From NCBI GenBank assembly GCA_023249795.1, contig JAHFBU010000111.1:1-5997 (forward strand): DNA of 5,997 nt, written 5' to 3'. The DNA comes from Syntrophaceae bacterium. Its GTDB lineage: Bacteria; Desulfobacterota; Syntrophia; Syntrophales; UBA5619. The position numbers and the translations under genes were made by a program. This document shows positions 1-5,334 of the stretch, piece by piece. The notes under the pieces are model-generated. The model saw only the letters and a program-made list of their open reading frames with translations. It was not told the DNA's origin and searched no databases. Numbering within the stretch: the stretch's first letter is position 1; the number at the start of each line of letters is the position of its first letter.

Positions 1-1
1 C

Positions 2-1573
2 GTCGCGGACCATGCGATCCAGGCGATCCGGGGAGCAACGGTTCCGATCTACGCCACGAGCAGCAAGGGTCAGGCCGAATACATCCTCAACGACGCCGAA
101 ATCGGCATTGCTTTCGTCGGTGCGCGAGAACAACTGAAACAGATTCTGGCCGTCGTGGCGGACAAGCCCCGCCTGCGCCGGATCGTTGTCTTCGATGAAA
201 CCGTCTCCCTGGAGGGCATCGCCAACGCCGTCCATTTCCGCGAATTTCTGGAGGAGGGGCGCAAGGCCGGCAAGGACGAAGAGCTTGCGGCGAGGCTGGG
301 ACGGGCGTCGATCGAGGATCTGTCAACGCTGATCTATACGTCGGGCACCACCGGCGAGCCCAAGGGGGTCATGCTCCACCACTCCACGTTCTGCCACTGC
401 TTTCCCGCCCATGAAGAGAGGCTGGAGGTCAGCGACCGGGATGTCTCAATGTGCTTCCTGCCCCTCGCCCATGTCTTCGAGCTGACGTGGACCCGCTTTG
501 CCCTGAACCAGGGGATACAGGTTTCCTGCTGCGACGACACGGCCAAAATCGTCGAATACATGCAGCACGAGCATCCGACGATCATGTGCGCCGTACCGCG
601 TTTCTACGAGAAGATCTACGCGACGGTGTTTGAAAAACTCGAAAGCGCTCCCCCGTTGAAGCGGAAACTTTTCCACTGGGCGATCGGCGTGGGGGAGAAG
701 GCGATGCTCCTGCGGAAAGAGGAGCAGCCCATTCCCCTGGGTTTAAAGATCCGCCATCGCATCGCCGAGGCGCTGGTGCTCAAGAAGCTCCAGGGGATCG
801 TCGGCGGCCGGATCCGTTTCTTCCCCTGCGCCGGGGCGCCCCTCTCGAAGAAGATTGAAGAGTTTTTCCATGCGGCAGGCATCACGATTGCGTGCGGTTA
901 CGGCCTCACCGAGACCTGCGCGACCGTCTCCTGTCATGAAAAGTTCCATTTTCGTCCCGGCACCGTTGGAAAACCCATCTCCGGCGTTCAGGTCAGAATA
1001 GGCGATGAGGGCGAGATCCAGGTCAAGGGAGAGACGGTGACCCGGGGGTACTTCAAAAAGCCGGAGGCAACGGCGGAGGTCTTCACCGCGGATGGCTGGT
1101 TCCGGACCGGAGACGTGGGCATCCTCGAGGACGGCTACCTCTCCATAACCGATCGGATCAAGGATCTGATGAAGACCTCGGGGGGCAAATACATTGCGCC
1201 GCAGCTCATCGAAACCCTGATCGGGAACGACTACTACGTCGATCAGGTTTCCGTCATCGGCGATCTGCGCCATTATGTGACGGCGCTGATCGTCCCCGCA
1301 TTCGGCCCCCTGGAAGAGTATGCCCGGACGAACAACATACCGTTCGCCTCGCGTGAGGAGCTGATCGAATGTCCGGAAATTCTGAAATTATACGAAACCC
1401 GGATCCGGGAGAACACCAAGGAACTGGCCCGCTACGAAACGGTCAAGAAGTTCAAACTTCTGCCCCGACCCTTCACGCAGGAGGAGGGCGAGATCACGCC
1501 GACGATGAAGCTCCGGCGCAAGGTGATCAACCGGAGGTATCAGGATCTCATCGAGGAGATGTACCGCGGCTGA
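2..1573 (+). CDS. Long-chain acyl-CoA synthetase, AMP-forming (5' partial)
   Basis: Activates a fatty acid to acyl-CoA through an acyl-adenylate (ATP + fatty acid + CoA), feeding beta-oxidation or lipid synthesis; probably cytoplasmic or at the inner face of the membrane. The frame is open from the left edge (first whole codon at 2, beginning VADHAIQAIRGATVPIYATS) and ends in TGA at 1571-1573, giving 523 visible residues. The signatures of the ANL superfamily appear in order: the AMP/phosphate loop TSGTTGEPKG (338-367), YGLTET (899-916), the WFRTGD ATP-ribose motif (1097-1114), then DRIKDLMKTSGGKYIAPQ, which holds the hinge and the catalytic-lysine region. Family members of this FadD15/Faa-like type usually have about 600-640 residues, so roughly 80-110 N-terminal residues and the start codon lie outside the window. 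A methionine at 155 is internal, because homologous sequence continues upstream of it. Exact acyl-chain preference cannot be read from sequence. No T-tract terminator is visible just after the stop. Confidence 0.95.
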   Translation, partial: VADHAIQAIRGATVPIYATSSKGQAEYILNDAEIGIAFVGAREQLKQILAVVADKPRLRRIVVFDETVSLEGIANAVHFREFLEEGRKAGKDEELAARLGRASIEDLSTLIYTSGTTGEPKGVMLHHSTFCHCFPAHEERLEVSDRDVSMCFLPLAHVFELTWTRFALNQGIQVSCCDDTAKIVEYMQHEHPTIMCAVPRFYEKIYATVFEKLESAPPLKRKLFHWAIGVGEKAMLLRKEEQPIPLGLKIRHRIAEALVLKKLQGIVGGRIRFFPCAGAPLSKKIEEFFHAAGITIACGYGLTETCATVSCHEKFHFRPGTVGKPISGVQVRIGDEGEIQVKGETVTRGYFKKPEATAEVFTADGWFRTGDVGILEDGYLSITDRIKDLMKTSGGKYIAPQLIETLIGNDYYVDQVSVIGDLRHYVTALIVPAFGPLEEYARTNNIPFASREELIECPEILKLYETRIRENTKELARYETVKKFKLLPRPFTQEEGEITPTMKLRRKVINRRYQDLIEEMYRG

Positions 1574-1625
1574 CACGGCAATTGAGGTATTCCGGGCGGC
1601 GGCAGACAGGCCGGAAGTGATCGCC

Positions 1626-1637
1626 GATATCGATATC
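1626..1637. repeat. 12-bp palindrome (tandem GATATC)
   Basis: GATATCGATATC is its own reverse complement, made of two adjacent GATATC hexamers, 50 bp after the acyl-CoA synthetase stop. It could be a protein-binding site or chance; with no loop it is not a useful RNA hairpin. Confidence 0.3.
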
Positions 1638-1729
1638 CCTACCGATGATCGCACGTCTGTCCCCTTCTTCTGCCTTGCGGGGAAGAGAATCCAGGAGTCT
1701 GCAATAATTGTGTTCTGTCAAATATTTTC

Positions 1730-1757
1730 TTGACCTCTTGACCGTGTGTGATAATAT
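1730..1757 (+). promoter_or_regulatory. Candidate sigma-70 promoter, probably for the transporter operon
   Basis: TTGACC (1730-1735) is followed by a 16-bp spacer and TAATAT (1752-1757). The same place also reads as an extended -10, TGTGATAAT (1747-1755). The heptamer CTTGACC occurs twice with an 8-bp period (1729-1735 and 1737-1743), which may mark a regulator site or simply a duplicated -35. Transcription would start near 1763, about 485 nt ahead of the transporter start codon. The surroundings are AT-rich compared with the flanking genes, which fits a promoter. Confidence 0.5.
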
Positions 1758-1780
1758 CCGGCCACATTTCTGAATCAGTT

Positions 1781-1810
1781 GGAAAGGGGTTTACGTAGTG
1801 TCCCCTTTCC
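1781..1810 (+). other. Perfect 9-bp stem hairpin near the leader 5' end
   Basis: GGAAAGGGG (1781-1789) and CCCCTTTCC (1802-1810) are exact reverse complements around a 12-nt loop. The hairpin lies about 20 nt downstream of the predicted start of transcription. There is no T-tract after it, so it is not an ordinary intrinsic terminator; an RNA stability element, a regulatory stem or a DNA operator are all possible. Confidence 0.45.
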
Positions 1811-1871
1811 CGCGACAATAGGGTTATTTCAAGCCGCTATACCATGGTTGGATCGAGACAAGCTTTTTCCC

Positions 1872-1892
1872 GGGGGGGGCTTTGGGGATGGG
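1872..1892 (+). other. G-rich tract with G-quadruplex potential
   Basis: A run of eight G (1872-1879) is followed after CTTT by GGGG (1884-1887) and after AT by GGG (1890-1892). This provides four runs of three or more G with loops of 2, 4 and 2-3 nt on the plus strand, which is the transcribed leader sense. The eight-G homopolymer is also a place where sequence length errors are common, but no gene depends on its frame. Confidence 0.35.
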
Positions 1893-1979
1893 CCGTTTGA
1901 TCCGTTTCAGAAAAAAAGTCCGGTTTTTCCAAATTCAGCCCGCCTTGCCTGCAAGCTTCAGCGTGGCATGTGTCCCTGG

Positions 1980-1991
1980 ACGCATATGCGT
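1980..1991. repeat. 12-bp palindrome ACGCATATGCGT
   Basis: Perfectly self-complementary 12-mer in the middle of the gene-free region. It has the symmetry of a dimeric repressor site, but no second copy was seen in the window, so its significance is uncertain. Confidence 0.3.
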
Positions 1992-2203
1992 GCGGGGAGC
2001 GTCGCCGTGTATGGGTCCGTCTTTACATCCTTCGCCTCGAATTTTGAAGAAACGCACGAAGCCGATTTGCCGGCGGAGCGCGCTCCTCCTATATATCCGC
2101 CTGAAAGACGGTTCGCGTGGCCGCGGGTTGAATGGCCGGTTTCAGCGCGAATCCCAACCTGCCTACCCCTGCAAAGGTAAGATGTCCTCTCGGAGACAGA
2201 CAC

Positions 2204-2226
2204 TTGGCGTCGGATAGGGACGCCAA
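2204..2226 (+). other. 8-bp stem hairpin just upstream of the transporter ribosome binding site
   Basis: TTGGCGTC (2204-2211) pairs exactly with GACGCCAA (2219-2226) around a 7-nt loop. The stem ends 8 nt before the AAAGGAGG ribosome binding site. It is followed by TATTAACG rather than a T-tract, so it is unlikely to be a plain terminator. Its placement suits control of translation or mRNA stability, or a DNA operator. Confidence 0.45.
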
Positions 2227-2234
2227 TATTAACG

Positions 2235-2242
2235 AAAGGAGG
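2235..2242 (+). promoter_or_regulatory. Strong ribosome binding site fixing the transporter start
   Basis: AAAGGAGG lies 7 nt before ATG at 2250. An in-frame TTG at 2247 directly precedes this ATG, but its spacing is 3 nt shorter and ATG is the normally preferred codon, so the start is placed at 2250. Confidence 0.85.
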
Positions 2243-2249
2243 CTTATTG

Positions 2250-3701
2250 ATGGCAACTCAGAAGGGATTATTGAAAACCGAGGACTGGTGGGCCGTGTGG
2301 ATCGGAGGGTTGATTTTCATTCTCAGCCTCTTTTACCTCTCGGGAATCGATCTGTTGGGATGGGTTGTGGTTCCGAAGATGTGGACCGACCTTTCCCAAT
2401 CGCTTGGGCCGATATCGGCAAAGAACTATGGAGGCCTTCCCGGGACTGGGTCGCTTATTATAACATACCTTGCGCTGTTGATCATCCTGACGATCGGAGC
2501 CAAGGCCATGGGCCTGAAAATAAAAGAGTTCATCTATGGATTCACCATAATTTTCTGTCTTACCTATATCTGTGTGCTTTTGGGAAATTATGCCAACATC
2601 GCCGCTAATGCGCCGAAGGACATGGAGAAATTCGGTCTGACCTGGTCCTTGAAGCTTACGGGGGAGGCAGGATTGATCATCGCCCTGCTGGCCGGTTTGT
2701 TCATCAGCAACTTCATGCCTAAATTTGCTGAATCCCTGAAAGAGGCGGCCAAGCCCGAGTGGTACATCAAAACGGCGATCGTTATCCTGGGTGCCGGAAT
2801 CGGGGTCAAGGCCGTGGGCGCCATGGGGCTGGCGACAGCGGTGATGTTCAGGGGGCTCTGCGCCATCATCGAGGCCTACCTGATCTATTGGGCCGTGGTC
2901 TATTATATCTCCCGAAAATATTTCAAATTCAGTCCGGAGTGGGCCGCTCCGCTGGCCTCGGGCATATCCATCTGCGGGGTTTCGGCTGCGATTGCCACCG
3001 GCGCGGCTATTCGAGCCAGGCCCATAATTCCCATCATGGTGTCTTCCCTGGTGGTGATCTTTGCCGTGGTCGAACTGCTGATCCTGCCCTTTCTCGCCCA
3101 GACATTCCTTTACCAGGAACCTCTGGTAGCCGGCGCGTGGATGGGATTGGCCGTAAAAACGGATGGGGCTGCCGTTGCCAGCGGGCAAATCGTGGACTCT
3201 CTGATCAATGCCAAGGCACTTGCGGTGCAGGGGATCAATTATCAGCCGGGATGGATCCTTGCCACATCCACAACAGTTAAAATCTTTATCGATATCTTCA
3301 TCGGAATCTGGGCCTTTATTCTGGCGGTCATCTGGTGCACCGTCATCGATTGTAAGCCCGGGCAAAAGGTTAAAGCGATCGAGATCTGGGAACGGTTCCC
3401 CAAGTTCATCATTGGCTACGCCCTGACCTTCCTGATCATGATGTGGATCTGCGCGGCTAATCCAAGTATCATGGGGACGGCAAAGGCAGGCAGTGGAGAG
3501 GCGGATGCCTTCCGCACCCTGTTCTTCGCCCTGACCTTCTTCTCCATCGGACTGATATCCAACTTCAGAAAATTATGGGAGGAGGGGATAGGCCGTCTGG
3601 CCGTGGTCTATGTGGTTTCACTCTTTGGATTCATCATCTGGTTTGGATTGGCCATCTCCTGGATCTTTTTCCACGGCGTGAAGCCGCCCCTTGCCGGTTA
3701 A
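2250..3701 (+). CDS. YeiH/UPF0324-family membrane protein (putative sulfate exporter family)
   Basis: A 483-residue inner-membrane protein with roughly 11-12 hydrophobic segments, for example residues 14-30, 66-84, 96-113, 138-155, 172-200, 203-221, 259-283, 343-364, 386-402 and 450-474. The match to the YeiH family (Pfam Cons_hypoth698) rests on the conserved core: WYIKTAIVILGAGIGVKA at 171-188, SGISICGVSAAIATGAAIRA at 237-256 and VAGAWMGLAVKTDGAAVASG at 293-312. The C-terminal LTFFSIGLISNFRKLW at 428-443 also fits. Databases label this family 'putative sulfate exporter', but the substrate is poorly established. The protein is larger than the usual ~340 residues: it has an N-terminal extension of about 130 residues with extra membrane segments and a longer linker around 365-385. 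It is followed 25 bp later by a gene for a small membrane protein, probably in the same transcript. The upstream region suggests a long regulated leader. Family assignment is confident; substrate and direction of transport are unknown. Confidence 0.87.
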   Translation: MATQKGLLKTEDWWAVWIGGLIFILSLFYLSGIDLLGWVVVPKMWTDLSQSLGPISAKNYGGLPGTGSLIITYLALLIILTIGAKAMGLKIKEFIYGFTIIFCLTYICVLLGNYANIAANAPKDMEKFGLTWSLKLTGEAGLIIALLAGLFISNFMPKFAESLKEAAKPEWYIKTAIVILGAGIGVKAVGAMGLATAVMFRGLCAIIEAYLIYWAVVYYISRKYFKFSPEWAAPLASGISICGVSAAIATGAAIRARPIIPIMVSSLVVIFAVVELLILPFLAQTFLYQEPLVAGAWMGLAVKTDGAAVASGQIVDSLINAKALAVQGINYQPGWILATSTTVKIFIDIFIGIWAFILAVIWCTVIDCKPGQKVKAIEIWERFPKFIIGYALTFLIMMWICAANPSIMGTAKAGSGEADAFRTLFFALTFFSIGLISNFRKLWEEGIGRLAVVYVVSLFGFIIWFGLAISWIFFHGVKPPLAG

Positions 3702-3710
3702 CCGATTGCC

Positions 3711-3718
3711 AAAGGAGG
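3711..3718 (+). promoter_or_regulatory. Ribosome binding site fixing the small membrane protein start
   Basis: AAAGGAGG sits 8 nt before ATG at 3727. An in-frame upstream codon at 3691 would place this site inside the coding region and overlap the transporter's end, so 3727 is the better start. Confidence 0.85.
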
Positions 3719-3726
3719 ATTTGAAT

Positions 3727-3885
3727 ATGGCAGAGGAACAAAAACTTGCTACAGAGCTGCAGAAGATGGAACATGTGCCGCTGATGCCTGTGGAGGAGAA
3801 GCTGATCGCATGGAGCCTGATCCTGGGTCTCGTTCTACTGGGTGTGATGATCTGGATCAGCTATACTTGGTTCCCGGGCGCATAA
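3727..3885 (+). CDS. Small single-pass membrane protein, probable partner of the upstream transporter
   Basis: This 52-residue protein is not one I recognise by family. The first 25 residues are charged and helical-looking (MAEEQKLATELQKMEHVPLM), followed by one membrane segment at about 26-46 (AWSLILGLVLLGVMIWISYT) and a short WFPGA tail. Reality as a gene is supported by a strong ribosome binding site, an ATG start, a clean stop at 3883-3885 and an intrinsic terminator 37 bp further on. It is separated from the transporter stop by 25 bp, so the two are very likely co-transcribed. Small one-helix proteins encoded next to a transporter are often accessory or stabilising subunits; that role is inferred here from position only. 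No cysteine or histidine metal motif and no cleavable signal peptide is visible. Confidence 0.8.
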   Translation: MAEEQKLATELQKMEHVPLMPVEEKLIAWSLILGLVLLGVMIWISYTWFPGA

Positions 3886-3921
3886 ACAGGAAATGGTTTA
3901 TGACGTTGATCATCTGACAGG

Positions 3922-3960
3922 AACCTCCTTCCCGACCTATTCGCGGGAGGGAGGTTTTTT
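3922..3960 (+). terminator. Strong intrinsic terminator after the transporter/small protein pair
   Basis: AACCTCCTTCCCG (3922-3934) pairs with CGGGAGGGAGGTT (3944-3956) over 13 bp with a single U-G wobble and a 9-nt loop, and runs straight into a six-T tract (3955-3960). On the minus strand the same stem lacks a following T-tract, so it should act mainly on plus-strand transcripts, although the convergent regulator gene ends only 21 bp away and may share it. Confidence 0.9.
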
Positions 3961-3980
3961 ATAAAGGCGGCTTCCCAATT

Positions 3981-4325
3981 CTATGAACGGCCCTCCTTCC
4001 GAGTCAATTGCCGGAAGTCCTTCTCCGCTGTCGCCAAAAGTTTTTGAACATCCCTTTCGAGCTGCTCGAACCTGGCAATGATGGCCCTGGCCTGCGCAGT
4101 CAGTTGGATCGATCTGCTCCCGGCGCCGACCTCGACCAGCTTCACGCCCATGCGCTCCTCCGAGGCCTTCAACCGGCCCCAAGCCGCCCGATAGGACATT
4201 TCAAGCTGTTTTGCGGCGGTGTTGAGGCTTTGCCCCTTCTCGACGGCCTTCAGGATATCGTCACGGCCCCTGCCGAAAAGGACCTTGCCATCCTTTTCAA
4301 TCCAGATCTTGTATTTGATTTTCAT
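3981..4325 (-). CDS. Stand-alone ModE-type winged-helix (LysR-like HTH) transcriptional regulator
   Basis: A 114-residue DNA-binding protein. Residues about 18-90 match the N-terminal domain of the molybdate regulator ModE: RDDILKAVEKGQSLNTAAKQ, then LEMSYRAAWGRLKASEE (the helix-turn-helix with the typical MSYRAAW recognition helix), then the wing with VEVGAGSRSIQLT. A helical tail (about 80-105) could form the dimer interface. The two C-terminal TOBE/MOP molybdate-binding domains of full ModE (~260 residues) are absent, so it cannot sense oxyanion in the same way, and its ligand, if any, is unknown. Start: the ATG at 4325 has AAGGAGG (complement of 4333-4339) 7 nt upstream; an alternative ATG at 4343 would bury that site. 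It diverges from larE across 180 bp and converges with the transporter unit. An extended -10 and an overlapping inverted repeat suggest autoregulation. Its targets could be itself, larE-larB or genes elsewhere. Confidence 0.85.
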   Translation of the reverse strand: MKIKYKIWIEKDGKVLFGRGRDDILKAVEKGQSLNTAAKQLEMSYRAAWGRLKASEERMGVKLVEVGAGSRSIQLTAQARAIIARFEQLERDVQKLLATAEKDFRQLTRKEGRS

Positions 4326-4399
4326 GCCGATCCCTCCTTGCATCGTTCAACACAGATTAACCGACGGAAGCGCATTTTGGAAGGATCATTTTTGTTGCC

Positions 4400-4408
4400 A
4401 TTATATCA
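4400..4408 (-). promoter_or_regulatory. Extended -10 promoter for the ModE-type regulator
   Basis: Read on the minus strand the bases are TGATATAAT: a perfect TATAAT with the upstream TG of an extended -10. No good -35 lies at 16-18 bp (TTGCAG is 21 bp away), which is common for extended -10 promoters. The start of transcription would be near 4393, leaving a leader of about 68 nt before the start codon at 4325. Confidence 0.6.
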
Positions 4409-4420
4409 ATAAGGATATGA
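4401..4420. promoter_or_regulatory. Candidate operator: inverted repeat over the regulator promoter
   Basis: TTATATC (4401-4407) and GATATGA (4414-4420) are inverted repeats with one mismatch, separated by 6 bp. The left half lies on the regulator's -10. E. coli ModE sites are built from TTATAT-type half sites in similar inverted arrangement, so this is the natural candidate site for the ModE-type protein encoded next to it. The repeat lies about 20-40 bp upstream of the larE -35, where a bound protein could also act on larE. Confidence 0.45.
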
Positions 4421-4430
4421 GCAGCGCTGC
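4421..4430. repeat. 10-bp palindrome GCAGCGCTGC between the divergent promoters
   Basis: A perfect self-complementary 10-mer directly abutting the TTATATC/GATATGA repeat and ending 9 bp before the larE -35. Possible second operator; may be chance. Confidence 0.3.
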
Positions 4431-4439
4431 AAATACTCT

Positions 4440-4468
4440 TTGACACCGACGACCATTCATCCCATAAT
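4440..4468 (+). promoter_or_regulatory. Sigma-70 promoter for larE-larB
   Basis: Consensus TTGACA (4440-4445), a 17-bp spacer and CATAAT (4463-4468, five of six to consensus). The predicted start near 4475 gives a leader of about 30 nt to the larE ATG at 4506. This also argues against a start at the in-frame TTG at 4440, which would lie inside the promoter. Confidence 0.75.
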
Positions 4469-4505
4469 CCGCGAAAATATCACGATCCGTCATAAGAGAG
4501 ATGTC

Positions 4506-5330
4506 ATGGAAACGATCGATTCCAGAATGGAACGGCTCCGCTCGCTGCTGGGCGAGATGGGCGGCGTGGTGATCGGCTACTCCGGCGGCGGCGACAGCAC
4601 ACTGCTGGCGGCCGTAGCCAAAGAGGTCCTGGGGGATCGCGCGGTCTGCGTACTGGCCTCCTCGGAGATCCATCCCTTGTCGGAAAGAGCGGAAGCCCTG
4701 GAGACAGCCCGCAAGCTGGGGTTGTCTGTAGTCGGGATGGCAACCCGCGAGCTTGAAGACGATGCCTTCACGGCCAATACCCCCGAACGCTGCTTTGTCT
4801 GCAAGAAGGAACTGTTCGGCAGGCTCATCGCGATCGCAGCGGAACGCGGCATCCGGTGGGTGGCCGACGGCGCCAACGTGGACGACCTGGACGACTTCAG
4901 GCCGGGCAGCCTCGCTGCCGCGGAGCTGGGCGTCCGAAGTCCGCTCTGCGAGGCCGGGTTTACAAAGACCGACGTCAGGGAGGCGGCAAAGAATATGAGT
5001 CTTCCGACCTGGGACAAACCGTCGCTGGCCTGCCTCGCGTCCCGCATCCCCTACGGCACCCGGATTGAGCCCGCCATTCTCAGGCGTCTCGAAGAGGCGG
5101 AGCAGTTCCTGAAAGAGCTGGGTTTTCGCCAGGTGAGGGTCCGCCATCACGGGAATGTCGCGCGGATCGAGGTCGAGCCGGAAGAGATATCGCGCCTGGC
5201 CGAACCCGAAATCCGGCAACGGGTTTCGGACAAGTTCAATGAACTGCAATACCTGTATGTGGCACTGGACTTGAGTGGCTACCGGATGGGAAGCATGAAC
5301 GCCGTTTTGAACGTGCAGAAACAGGATTGA
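4506..5330 (+). CDS. larE: LarE, ATP-dependent sulfur insertase of nickel-pincer nucleotide cofactor synthesis
   Basis: LarE adenylates the carboxylates of pyridinium-3,5-biscarboxylic acid mononucleotide and swaps them for thiocarboxylates, the second stage of NPN cofactor synthesis; cytoplasmic. The 274-residue protein has the usual family length. It shows the PP-loop ATP motif SGGGDS (26-31), the conserved NTPERCFVCKKELF (91-104) with C96 and C99, and KPSLACLASRIPYGTR (171-186) with C176, the position of the sulfur-donating cysteine in LarE. Arginines R211 and R213 fit the conserved basic pair near the active site. The Lactobacillus enzyme uses a single sacrificial cysteine, whereas LarE proteins with three cysteines are known to hold a [4Fe-4S] cluster that carries the sulfur; the C96/C99/C176 set points to that type (inference). 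Start at ATG 4506, with a weak AAGAGAG 5 nt upstream and a promoter directly before; the upstream TTG at 4440 is rejected. larB follows after 4 bp. Confidence 0.93.
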   Translation: METIDSRMERLRSLLGEMGGVVIGYSGGGDSTLLAAVAKEVLGDRAVCVLASSEIHPLSERAEALETARKLGLSVVGMATRELEDDAFTANTPERCFVCKKELFGRLIAIAAERGIRWVADGANVDDLDDFRPGSLAAAELGVRSPLCEAGFTKTDVREAAKNMSLPTWDKPSLACLASRIPYGTRIEPAILRRLEEAEQFLKELGFRQVRVRHHGNVARIEVEPEEISRLAEPEIRQRVSDKFNELQYLYVALDLSGYRMGSMNAVLNVQKQD

Positions 5331-5334
5331 AAGA

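Larger units (their letters stand above)
1574..2249. other. Long gene-free region, probable structured 5' leader of the transporter gene
   Basis: No reading frame here has a convincing ribosome binding site, codon use or recognisable protein. The two open frames of about 110-130 codons (1779-2180 and 1882-2217) overlap in different frames, are low in normal protein-like composition and lack a Shine-Dalgarno. What it does hold: a 12-bp palindrome (1626-1637), a candidate promoter (1730-1757), a 9-bp-stem hairpin (1781-1810), a G-rich tract (1872-1892), a second 12-bp palindrome (1980-1991), a weaker promoter-like pair TTGCCG (2067-2072) / TATATA (2090-2095) with 17-bp spacing, a possible hairpin closed by CTGAAA (2101-2106) and TTTCAG (2140-2145), and an 8-bp-stem hairpin (2204-2226) just before the transporter's ribosome binding site. 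If the first promoter is used, the leader is about 490 nt. No known riboswitch class was recognised. Confidence 0.5.

Noticed and set aside
743..1273. 176-codon minus-strand frame inside the acyl-CoA synthetase gene
   Set aside because: Shadow of the conserved plus-strand frame; no start signal.
1660..1683. TCCCC/GGGGA inverted repeat after the acyl-CoA synthetase as a possible terminator
   Set aside because: Only a 5-bp stem with a 14-nt loop and no following T-tract.
1779..2217. Two overlapping plus-strand open frames (133 and 111 codons) in the intergenic region
   Set aside because: They run in different frames over the same bases, lack ribosome binding sites, and their translations look like random GC-rich sequence rather than protein.
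2268..3365. 365-codon open frame on the minus strand inside the transporter gene
   Set aside because: Antisense shadow of a strongly supported membrane-protein gene; its translation is rich in Gly, Asp, Gln and His with no recognisable domain and no ribosome binding site.
4440..4505. Upstream TTG start that would extend LarE by 22 residues
   Set aside because: The TTG is part of a consensus TTGACA -35 element, and the added residues match nothing in the LarE family.
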